Source: Omnitrophica WOR_2 bacterium RIFCSPHIGHO2_02_FULL_45_21
GTDB lineage: Bacteria; Omnitrophota; Gorgyraeia; Gygaellales; UBA12090
Direction of reading: 5' to 3'
Length of the DNA stretch: 50,240 bases
Assembly: GCA_001805575.1 (NCBI GenBank)
Contig: MHGN01000063.1
Coordinates: 1 to 50,240 of the forward strand
Below, piece after piece: positions 8,972 to 17,024 of the stretch. Both the position numbers and the translations under genes were made by a program. The notes below the pieces were generated by a model, which made no database searches, was not told the origin of the DNA, and saw only the letters and a program-made list of their open reading frames with translations. Each line of letters starts with the position of its first letter. Within the stretch, counting starts at the first letter, position 1.

Positions 8972-9982
8972 TTAGCCGCCTATCTGGCACATACTGAAAT
9001 TCTCAGACTCAGAATCTAAAGACGCATGCGCTAATCCTGATCGCTCAGCCAGGTTATGCGCTCTTGGTTTTAAAAACACCGCTTCTTTTATCAATTGCCC
9101 TAATTCCTCTTCTTGAGCGTTCCTATCTAACAGCGCTTTTAGATTAAGGGTCCGGGATGAATGCAGGCAATTCCTGATTCTGCCGTCTGAGGTTAATCTT
9201 AGCTTATTGCAGGATGAGCAAAACGGCTGGCTGACCGCAGATATAAAGCCCAGGCTGCCAGAAAATCCTTCGAGCCTGAAAATTCGGGCAGTTGCGCCGT
9301 GTGCGCTGTCTAAGGGTTTCAGCTCTCCTAAACCGCAGCAGAGGGCTTTTGCTTCTTGCGCGCTAAAGAAAAGCTCGTTATACGAAAAGTAGTTAAAATC
9401 AGTGGGCATATATTCAATAAACCTGACATTAATTGGCCTATCCTTAGTTAAGCCGGCAAAAGAAAGGATTTCATCGCTGTTAAAGCCTTTGAGCAAAACT
9501 GTATTAATCTTAAGGAAAGAAAAACCTGCATCCAAAGCAGAATCTATGCCTCTTAGAACCACTTTAAGGCTTCCGCCGCGGGTTATCTCTTGAAATTTAT
9601 CCGCATTAAGGCTATCTAAACTAACATTTATTCTGTCTAAGCCGGATTTTCTCAAAATAAAAGCATATTCAGCAAGATTTATCCCATTAGTAGTAAGCGC
9701 TATCTCCTTTAATCCCCCGATGGTTTTAAGCTGCTCGATCAAAAGAGGCAAATCCTTTCTTACCAAAGGCTCGCCACCGGTGATTCTTACCTTTTCTATT
9801 CCCAGGCCTGCCGCTACCTTTACGAGCTTGTAAATCTGCTCAAAAGACAAAATCTCCTGATGCGGCTTATGCATAATGCCTTCTTTCGGCATACAATATA
9901 CACAGCGCAGGTTACACCTATCGGTAACCGATATGCGCAGATAATTTATTTCTCTGCCAAATTTGTCTCTAAGTTTTCCCAT
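8972..9982 (-). CDS. moaA: GTP 3',8-cyclase MoaA
   Basis: Radical SAM CNLRCVYC; FCSSCNKLRLTSDGRIRNCL; C-terminal QIGG. Confidence 0.95.
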   Translation of the reverse strand: MGKLRDKFGREINYLRISVTDRCNLRCVYCMPKEGIMHKPHQEILSFEQIYKLVKVAAGLGIEKVRITGGEPLVRKDLPLLIEQLKTIGGLKEIALTTNGINLAEYAFILRKSGLDRINVSLDSLNADKFQEITRGGSLKVVLRGIDSALDAGFSFLKINTVLLKGFNSDEILSFAGLTKDRPINVRFIEYMPTDFNYFSYNELFFSAQEAKALCCGLGELKPLDSAHGATARIFRLEGFSGSLGFISAVSQPFCSSCNKLRLTSDGRIRNCLHSSRTLNLKALLDRNAQEEELGQLIKEAVFLKPRAHNLAERSGLAHASLDSESENFSMCQIGG

Positions 9983-9993
9983 ATACAGAATAA

Positions 9994-10467
9994 CTAGCCT
10001 GTAGTCACAACTGAATCTACTTTATTAAATATGTCTTTTGCTGACGGTTTAAAAACTGAATTCCCTCTTTTTACAAAAATTGCCAAGTCCGGCTTGAGGT
10101 ATTTAAGGATACTATTACCCTCAATGATAATGCCTCTTGCTTTCTTAAGCATAAAGAGGGTTTTCTTAAGGCCTTGCTTTAGCCCTCGAGGACGCGCTTT
10201 AAGCCAGAGCACATCTTTTGCGCCTGCCTGCTTAAAACGTTGAGTATCTTTTCCTTTTTGCTCTATTATTTCCCTATCGCTGACTATGGCAAAATCAGAA
10301 CCCAGCTCATCACAGGCGCCACAATCCCTATGCCTGGGGCATACGTTGCCGCGATGCGAAACAGTCACCTTAATCGCAGACCAACCCCTTAGCTTCTTAA
10401 GAAGCATTTCTGCTACTTTAGTCTTGCCCACCCCGCTATGCGCCCCGGATACTGTAATTATTCTCAC
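9994..10467 (-). CDS. mobB: MobB-like molybdopterin-guanine dinucleotide biosynthesis protein
   Basis: P-loop GAHSGVGKTKVAE, 157 aa, next to moaA. Confidence 0.7.
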   Translation of the reverse strand: MRIITVSGAHSGVGKTKVAEMLLKKLRGWSAIKVTVSHRGNVCPRHRDCGACDELGSDFAIVSDREIIEQKGKDTQRFKQAGAKDVLWLKARPRGLKQGLKKTLFMLKKARGIIIEGNSILKYLKPDLAIFVKRGNSVFKPSAKDIFNKVDSVVTTG

Positions 10468-11288
10468 GCTTCTATGCCTAATTCCTTCATCTGGCTATAT
10501 GAAAAGTTCGGGCCGTCTAAACAGACATATTTCCCTTTTAGATAACAATGCCCGCACTTTCCTATACCGCATTTCATATAGCGTTCAAGCGAAGCCCAGA
10601 TATTCGGCTCTTTAAATCCAAACTTTAATATATCTCTAATGGCAAATTTAATCATTAGCGCAGGGCCGCAGATAAACGCAAAAGAAGTTTTAGGATTTAA
10701 CTTAATTTTAGGAAACAAGACGCAGACCACGCCGCAGGACCCGCCCCATTTTTCATCCGGCTCATCCACGGTAAGATGAACCTTGGTATCAGGGTTATTC
10801 TGCCAGGATTCCATCTCAGCCCTATAAAATCTATCCCCGGGGGTTCGGCAACCATAGATAATCTCAATTTTACCATACTCTTTTCTGTGTTTAAACACAT
10901 ATTGGATAAGCGAACGAAGCGGCGCAATACCGCAGCCCCCGGCCACAAAAAGCAAGTCTTTTTTTTTGAGCTTCTCTAAGGGAAATGTATTTCCATACGG
11001 CCCGCGCACCCCGACAATATCTTTTTCTTTAAACTGATGTAAAGCGTTGGTAAGAGCGCCAACCCTTCTTACTGAGACCTGAAACCTTCCGTCTTTACCG
11101 GGAATTGAGGCAAAGGTAAACGGCGCCTCCCCAAACCCGGCCAAAGAGAGCATCAAAAACTGCCCTGGCTTATATTTTAATCTGCCGTAGGCTCTATGAT
11201 TAAGACAAAGCAGAAAGGTCTTCGTATCTGAAGACTCCTGAATAATCTTCTCAATAATTGCTTTTTTGGGTAAATATTCGTTGTTCAT
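10464..11288 (-). CDS. FAD/NAD(P)- and FeS-binding oxidoreductase (sulfhydrogenase gamma / AsrB-like)
   Basis: GVRGPYGNTFPLEKLKKKDLLFVAGGCGIAPLRSLI; C-terminal CGIGKCGHCYLKGKYVCLDGPNF. Confidence 0.85.
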   Translation of the reverse strand: MNNEYLPKKAIIEKIIQESSDTKTFLLCLNHRAYGRLKYKPGQFLMLSLAGFGEAPFTFASIPGKDGRFQVSVRRVGALTNALHQFKEKDIVGVRGPYGNTFPLEKLKKKDLLFVAGGCGIAPLRSLIQYVFKHRKEYGKIEIIYGCRTPGDRFYRAEMESWQNNPDTKVHLTVDEPDEKWGGSCGVVCVLFPKIKLNPKTSFAFICGPALMIKFAIRDILKFGFKEPNIWASLERYMKCGIGKCGHCYLKGKYVCLDGPNFSYSQMKELGIEA

Positions 11289-11342
11289 CTCGTAATAAGA
11301 TGTCAGTATGATAATATGGGGGCGGCAAGGCCAAGACCCATA

Positions 11343-12374
11343 TTATCCATTTAAGATAACAGTATCAATGAACTTTTTTATACTGATATTTCCCGGACAG
11401 GCCTGAATACACCTGCCACAGCCCACGCAGCTGGGCGTTCCATAGCGCTGGAGATCAACATTTAGTTTATGCTCAAAAAATCTGCGGATATGCTCCTTAT
11501 GCAGAGGAAAGGGAGTGCTGCCTCCTGCCATGCGGGTAAAGCCGGCATAGGGACAGCCGTCGCAATAACGTAAGCGCACACCTTTATCGCCATCTAATCT
11601 GTCCACGATGCTAAAACAACTGCAGGTCGGACATAAGGTTATACAGCCGGAACAGACTACACAGCGCTGTCCAATATCGTCCCAGACCTCCGGGCTGACT
11701 TTATCTTCCTGCATTATATTTGCTAACTTCTTAAAATCTATTTTTTTAACTCTCTCTGCAAAATTCTTTAAGAGAGCTTTAATTTCTTTTTCATCATCAG
11801 GCAAAGCCTTAGAGAATAATTTCTTATTTTTCTGAATTATCTGACTGCCCTTTTTTGAGCCGGCTTCTGCCAGATATCCGCGGCTTAGAGGAATAAGCTG
11901 CAAATCAAACCCCTCTTTAGCAACAGGCCCGGCATCCATCAAATTGCAGAAGGATTTTGCAAAACAACGCTTTCCACAGGCAAGACTGATAAAAACAGAA
12001 TGCTCTAACTTTTGCTTGTAAAAGGTATCCTCAATTCCTTGAAGAAAAAATTCCTTCATTAGGCTTATTGCCTTAATATCGCAGGGGCGAACCCCGTAAA
12101 ATATCCGCGTCTTTTTATCTTCTATCGGCCTAAAGCCGCAATTCTTAACTGACTGTATCTCAAAAAGTGGCTCTGTCTGCGGCAGCAAAAACGCCCGCGG
12201 CGAGATAACGGAATTACCCTCATACTCCAAAAGCTCTCCGCCTTCATTTTTCGCATCGCCAAAGACAAGATCATCTAAATGCTCTCTCTTGGGCGCGATA
12301 AACTCATCACAATCTTTTTTAAGACTTGCGATAAGAACTTTTAGATTTTCTTTCGTGATAAAGAATCTTTGCAT
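11343..12374 (-). CDS. 4Fe-4S protein (sulfhydrogenase beta / AsrA-like)
   Basis: FYGVRPCDIKAI, CVVCSGCITLCPTCSC, CVGCGRCIQACPGNISI. Confidence 0.85.
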   Translation of the reverse strand: MQRFFITKENLKVLIASLKKDCDEFIAPKREHLDDLVFGDAKNEGGELLEYEGNSVISPRAFLLPQTEPLFEIQSVKNCGFRPIEDKKTRIFYGVRPCDIKAISLMKEFFLQGIEDTFYKQKLEHSVFISLACGKRCFAKSFCNLMDAGPVAKEGFDLQLIPLSRGYLAEAGSKKGSQIIQKNKKLFSKALPDDEKEIKALLKNFAERVKKIDFKKLANIMQEDKVSPEVWDDIGQRCVVCSGCITLCPTCSCFSIVDRLDGDKGVRLRYCDGCPYAGFTRMAGGSTPFPLHKEHIRRFFEHKLNVDLQRYGTPSCVGCGRCIQACPGNISIKKFIDTVILNG

Positions 12375-12401
12375 TAGCTATAAACTATCAGCTATCAGCT
12401 G
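12374..12401. repeat. Heptanucleotide microsatellite filling the fdhA / 4Fe-4S gene junction
   Basis: TTAGCTA TAAACTA TCAGCTA TCAGCTG. Confidence 0.7.
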
Positions 12402-14470
12402 CTTGGTTTTTCCACCCTTGCGGCACAGGCCTTGTATTCGCCTATTCGGCAGACCGGGTCAAAGGCATTGTTGGTTAAGACATTAGTCGGCTGATCGCTG
12501 AAGTGAAAGGGCATCCAGAGCACGCCTGCTTTTATCTTATCGGTAACCTCTGGCCATACCTCTAATTCTCCACGACGGGTCTTTACCCTTACCTTCTCCT
12601 CACTTTTTACCCCCAACTTTTGAGCATCTAGAGGATTTATCTGCACAAAGTTACGCGGATGTTCTCTTAAGAGATTCGTCGTCCTTCTGGTCATTGTGCC
12701 GGTATTATAATGAAATAACATTCTACCGGTAGTCAAAATAAAGGGATATTCACTATCAGGCGTCTCTGCCGGAGGCTTGTGCTTAACCGGAATAAATTTT
12801 CCTAATCCTCTGATAAATTTTTCCAAGTGGACAACGGGTGTGCCGGGATGTTCTTTAGAATATACCGGCCACTGTAAACCGTTTTCTTCAAGGCGCTTGA
12901 AACTCACACCTCTAAATAGAGGAGTTAAAGAAGCCATCTCAGCGCAAGCCTGTTCTGGGTCTGCATCCATCGGATAACCCAAGCGCTTGGCGAGCTCACA
13001 AATTATCTGGCCATCAGTTTTACCGGCGATGGGCTCAATTGCCTTGCGCACCCTTTGAAACCTGCGTTCGGCGCAGGTAAATGTGCCGTCTTTCTCGGCA
13101 AAAGATGCTCCCGGTAAAACCACATCTGCCTTCTTGGCGGTTTCGCTCATAAAAATTTCCTGAACTACCAGAAACTCTAAACTATCTAAAGCCTTTTCTA
13201 TCCAGTGCGTATTCGGGTCTGTGCGCAATTGGTCTTCTCCGATGATGTAGAAACACTTCAAACTTCCCTCAATTGCCTTAAATATCATATCGGTAAGAGT
13301 AAGGCCATTAGCAGTCGGTAGGCTTACCGCCCAGGCATTCTCAAATTTCTTACGTACGTCCTCGTCGGTAACCGGCTGATATCCGGAATACACATTCGGC
13401 AAGGCCCCCATATCACAGGCACCCTGGACATTGTTTTGCCCGCGCATCGGATATAACCCTGAGAATTCTTTACCTACATGGCCGCAAACCATACTCAAGT
13501 TAGCCATCGCAATAACATTGTCTGTGCCTACGGTATGCTCGGTCATACCCAAAGAATACATTATGCAGGACCTTTTGCTTGTGGCATAAAGTTTAGCCGC
13601 TTGTTTAATCAGCGCAGGCTCAACTCCGGTTGTATCTCTTATTGATTCAGGGGTATAATCCTTAACCACCTCCCAGAAGACATCAAAACCCTCTGTCCTT
13701 TTGGCAATAAACTCCTTATCGTGCAAGCCTTCACTAACAATAAACTGTATCATGGCATTGATAAGCGCAATGTCTGAACCGGGATAATGCTGAATATAAA
13801 CACTTGCATTTTCAGCCGGCAATATCTTTCTGGGATCACAAACAATTATTTTTGTTCCGTTGTCTATAGCTGTGCGCACGCGCCAGCCGACTATTGGGTG
13901 CGCTTCAGTCGGATTTGAGCCGATAATCAGGATGCAATCCATAAAAGGAATTTCATCATAAGAATTTGTGCTCGCTCCGGAACCAAAAGATTGATTTAAA
14001 CCGGCAACAGTTGGCACATGGCAGGTCCTGGCGCAGTGGTCAACATTATTTGTGCCCAGGACTGCGCGGGCGAATTTCATCATCAGGAAGTTTTCTTCAT
14101 TAGTGCAGCGGGCAGAGGTGCATACGGAAAGAGCATCGGGCCCGTATTTATCTTTGAGCTCTTTCAAGCGGCCGGCCACATAATCTAATGCGCTGCCCCA
14201 GGAGGCCTCTTTGAATTTGCCGTTTTCTTTGATCAGCGGTTTCTTTAGACGGTCAGGGTGCTCAACCGGCTCATGGGCATGCCAGCCCTTAACACAAAGA
14301 TAACCCTTTGAAACAATATTTGACTTAGAAGGAATGATGCCGACAATCCTGCCGTCTCTTACATCAAGATAAAACCCGCAGCCAACCCCGCAATAGGGAC
14401 AGGTAGTCAGGACTCTCTTCAATGGAGTTTCTTCCTTTCTTGCATTTATAGACCTGTTCTCTAAATACAA
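12395..14470 (-). CDS. fdhA: Formate dehydrogenase catalytic subunit, Cys-type
   Basis: TTCPYCGVGCGFYL; NVDHCARTCHVPTVAGL (Cys where FdhF has Sec); MRGQNNVQGACDMG; followed by NAD-linked partner subunits. Confidence 0.88.
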   Translation of the reverse strand: MYLENRSINARKEETPLKRVLTTCPYCGVGCGFYLDVRDGRIVGIIPSKSNIVSKGYLCVKGWHAHEPVEHPDRLKKPLIKENGKFKEASWGSALDYVAGRLKELKDKYGPDALSVCTSARCTNEENFLMMKFARAVLGTNNVDHCARTCHVPTVAGLNQSFGSGASTNSYDEIPFMDCILIIGSNPTEAHPIVGWRVRTAIDNGTKIIVCDPRKILPAENASVYIQHYPGSDIALINAMIQFIVSEGLHDKEFIAKRTEGFDVFWEVVKDYTPESIRDTTGVEPALIKQAAKLYATSKRSCIMYSLGMTEHTVGTDNVIAMANLSMVCGHVGKEFSGLYPMRGQNNVQGACDMGALPNVYSGYQPVTDEDVRKKFENAWAVSLPTANGLTLTDMIFKAIEGSLKCFYIIGEDQLRTDPNTHWIEKALDSLEFLVVQEIFMSETAKKADVVLPGASFAEKDGTFTCAERRFQRVRKAIEPIAGKTDGQIICELAKRLGYPMDADPEQACAEMASLTPLFRGVSFKRLEENGLQWPVYSKEHPGTPVVHLEKFIRGLGKFIPVKHKPPAETPDSEYPFILTTGRMLFHYNTGTMTRRTTNLLREHPRNFVQINPLDAQKLGVKSEEKVRVKTRRGELEVWPEVTDKIKAGVLWMPFHFSDQPTNVLTNNAFDPVCRIGEYKACAARVEKPSS

Positions 14471-14473
14471 ATG

Positions 14474-15352
14474 TTATTCTTTTTTGCCGCGCAGGTAGAT
14501 AAACCAATACACCAGACCCACCAGCACCCCTCCGCCAATAATATTTCCCAGAGTAACCGGCAAAAGATTTTTCATAAAGAGCCCCCGTATTGTAAGGCAG
14601 GAAAAATCATTTACCTTTCCGGTCAAAACAGCTGCTGCCTCTAAGACCGCGGGGTTATTTTTCAACAATAATCCCATAGGGATAAAATACATATTGGCAA
14701 CGCTGTGCTCAAATCCCAATGCCACAAAGGCAGTAATAGGAAAGAGTATGGAGAGTATCTTGTCAGTGGTAGTGCGCCCACTCATACACAGCCAAACTGC
14801 AAGGCAGACTAAGGCATTACATAAGACGCCTCGCGAAAAAGCAACGATAAAAGGAAGGCTAACCTTGGCATTAGCGATCAAAAGCGCCTTTGCCCCAACG
14901 AGATTAGTATTCATCTGCCACTGGCGGGTAAGATATATCCAAAGCGCTATTGAAACCGCTCCCGCAAAATTGCCGAAATAAACAACCACCCAATTCTCTA
15001 ATAACTGGCCTAAGCTTATTTTCTTAGAAACATACGCCATCACCAAAAGATTATTCCCGGTAAACAGCTCGGCCCCTGCCACCACCACCAAAATCAGGCC
15101 TAAGCAGAATGACAAGCCGCCGATAGCTTGAGTAAGGCCAAAACTCATTTTAGAATCGTGCACTACCAGAGTAAATAATACCGCGCCAAAGGCAATGAAT
15201 ACCCCGGCAAGCACCGATAAGGTGAATTTTGCCAGGAACTTTAAATTTGCCTTGCCTGTGCCAATCGTTTCAACGCGCGAGGCAATTTCTTTGGGAGAGT
15301 AGGCATCAAATTTTATCTCGGAGGCAATTATTTCTGTCATTGTGTATTTCAA
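14474..15352 (-). CDS. Formate/nitrite transporter (FNT/FocA) family channel
   Basis: AGVFIAFGAVLFT, GAELFTGNNLLV, ALGFEHSVANMYFIPMG, NIIGGGVLVGLVYW. Confidence 0.92.
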   Translation of the reverse strand: MKYTMTEIIASEIKFDAYSPKEIASRVETIGTGKANLKFLAKFTLSVLAGVFIAFGAVLFTLVVHDSKMSFGLTQAIGGLSFCLGLILVVVAGAELFTGNNLLVMAYVSKKISLGQLLENWVVVYFGNFAGAVSIALWIYLTRQWQMNTNLVGAKALLIANAKVSLPFIVAFSRGVLCNALVCLAVWLCMSGRTTTDKILSILFPITAFVALGFEHSVANMYFIPMGLLLKNNPAVLEAAAVLTGKVNDFSCLTIRGLFMKNLLPVTLGNIIGGGVLVGLVYWFIYLRGKKE

Positions 15353-15375
15353 GGCCTATCCTCGCTAAAACGAGG

Positions 15376-16029
15376 CTACGTCTTGCCCTTGCATGGGTAT
15401 TTTATCCCTATCAATTCTTCTGGCGTATTGATATTTACTAATGAAAGTAAGCCGGGGTCAATTCTCTCTATCTCCTGCCTTGATAAAAAGCGTGCATTCA
15501 ATTTAGGAAATATACTTCTGATGCGCAATTCATTCTTTTCTAACATCTCTTCCATAACCGGAATGCAGGATTTTGAATAGAGACCGAAAAGTGTGTGAAA
15601 CTTTTCACTAACTCTAGAAATAACTATATCATAATTGTCGCGGTTGTCAATGATGAATTTTATTAAAGAGGTATTGATAAAAGGCATATCGCAGGCAACG
15701 ACAAAATTATATTTGCAGGAAGAGGCCTTTAACCCGCAGTAAATGCCCATAAGCGGGCCTTTACCAGGATGTTCATCCTTAATAGTCTTAACTTTAAAGC
15801 TAACATATTTCTCGGGGCTGTTGGTTACGACTATTATTTGTCTTACCCCGTTTGAAATCTCTTTCTCTTTAGAGCTTGCGCAGTAGTTTTGAACGGGGCT
15901 GAGCAACGTCTTTAATTTCTCAATGATCCTGGCGACGATAGGTTTTCCCTCTATTTCTATAAAGGCCTTATCTTCTCCCTGCATCCTTGTATTCCTGCCG
16001 CCAGCCAGAATTATGGCGTTTAATTCCAT
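15376..16029 (-). CDS. mobA: Molybdenum cofactor guanylyltransferase MobA
   Basis: IILAGGRNTRMQGEDKAFIEIEGKPI; VVACDMPFIN. Confidence 0.88.
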   Translation of the reverse strand: MELNAIILAGGRNTRMQGEDKAFIEIEGKPIVARIIEKLKTLLSPVQNYCASSKEKEISNGVRQIIVVTNSPEKYVSFKVKTIKDEHPGKGPLMGIYCGLKASSCKYNFVVACDMPFINTSLIKFIIDNRDNYDIVISRVSEKFHTLFGLYSKSCIPVMEEMLEKNELRIRSIFPKLNARFLSRQEIERIDPGLLSLVNINTPEELIGIKYPCKGKT

Positions 16030-16721
16030 CGGGAAACCCAGATGCCTATTTCATAGAGAAGAATCATCGGGAGAGCCAATAAACACATATTAAACGGATC
16101 TGTCGTAGGAGTGACGATTGCCGCCGCAATCAAGAGCAGGGCATAGGCATATTTTCTTTTTTTCCTTAAAAACTCAGGGGTGGCAATTTTTAATCTGGTA
16201 AGTATCCATATCAAAACCGGAGTCTCAAAAACCAACCCGCATCCCAAAACTAAAGCTAAAACAAAGGAAAGATATTTGCTTAGAGAGATGACCGGGGTAA
16301 GCTCATCTCCTGCGATAGCCAAAAGAAACTTTAACGATATGGGGGTCAAAAACAAATAGCCGAAGGCGCATCCTAAAAGAAAAGCCAGCAGGGCGAGCGA
16401 GATAAAACTTAGGGCAAATCTTTTTTGTTTCTCTGCTAAGGCAGGCAGGATAAATCCCCAGATTTGATAGAGAATCACCGGCAGAGATAAAATCAGGCCG
16501 CTAAATAGCGATATTTTAAAATAGACAAGCACAACTTCCTGGGGGCTGAAAAAGGCTAACTTCTCAATAACCCCTTGGGCAGGAATGCGCAAGAAAAATA
16601 GCAGTGATTTTGCAAAGGGCACGCTGAAAACTACTGTCAGCAAAAAGGGAATCAGGCAATAGATCAGCCGCTTTCTCAATTCGGCAAGGTGTCCAACTAA
16701 GGTTAATTCTTTCTCCGGCAT
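16020..16721 (-). CDS. tatC: Sec-independent translocase TatC
   Basis: HLAELRKRLIYCLIPF; FETPVLIWILTRLKIATPEFLRKKRKYAYA; PTTDPFNMCLLALPMILLYEIGI. Confidence 0.95.
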   Translation of the reverse strand: MPEKELTLVGHLAELRKRLIYCLIPFLLTVVFSVPFAKSLLFFLRIPAQGVIEKLAFFSPQEVVLVYFKISLFSGLILSLPVILYQIWGFILPALAEKQKRFALSFISLALLAFLLGCAFGYLFLTPISLKFLLAIAGDELTPVISLSKYLSFVLALVLGCGLVFETPVLIWILTRLKIATPEFLRKKRKYAYALLLIAAAIVTPTTDPFNMCLLALPMILLYEIGIWVSRWN

Positions 16722-16727
16722 TACTTC

Positions 16728-16913
16728 TTAGCCTTTGGGCTTTGCTTCTTCTTTTTTCTCTTCCTTTTCCTCAGTTGCCTCGCGCATGCCCTTTTTAAAT
16801 TCTGAAATCGTTTTGCCAATAGCTTTGCCTATTTCTGGAAGCTTGGCAGCTCCAAAAATAAGCAGTAAAATCACCAAAATAATAATCAACTCCGGCATCC
16901 CTAATCCAAACAT
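16728..16913 (-). CDS. tatA: Sec-independent translocase TatA/E
   Basis: [43 protein letters not shown]. Confidence 0.93.
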   Translation of the reverse strand: MFGLGMPELIIILVILLLIFGAAKLPEIGKAIGKTISEFKKGMREATEEKEEKKEEAKPKG

Positions 16914-17024
16914 AGCATTCCCTCCTCGTTTTTCAAACCAAAACCCATTATTTTTGCGTTTCCCTATTTATTATACCCCTTTTTACCTAAATAGAATAGT
17001 ATTTTTTACCTTATATGTTAGAAT

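Noticed and set aside
15361-15381. CCTCG-CTAAAA-CGAGG hairpin between the FNT and mobA genes
   Set aside because: Short stem with no T-run; could be a repeat or a processing site, not separable by eye.
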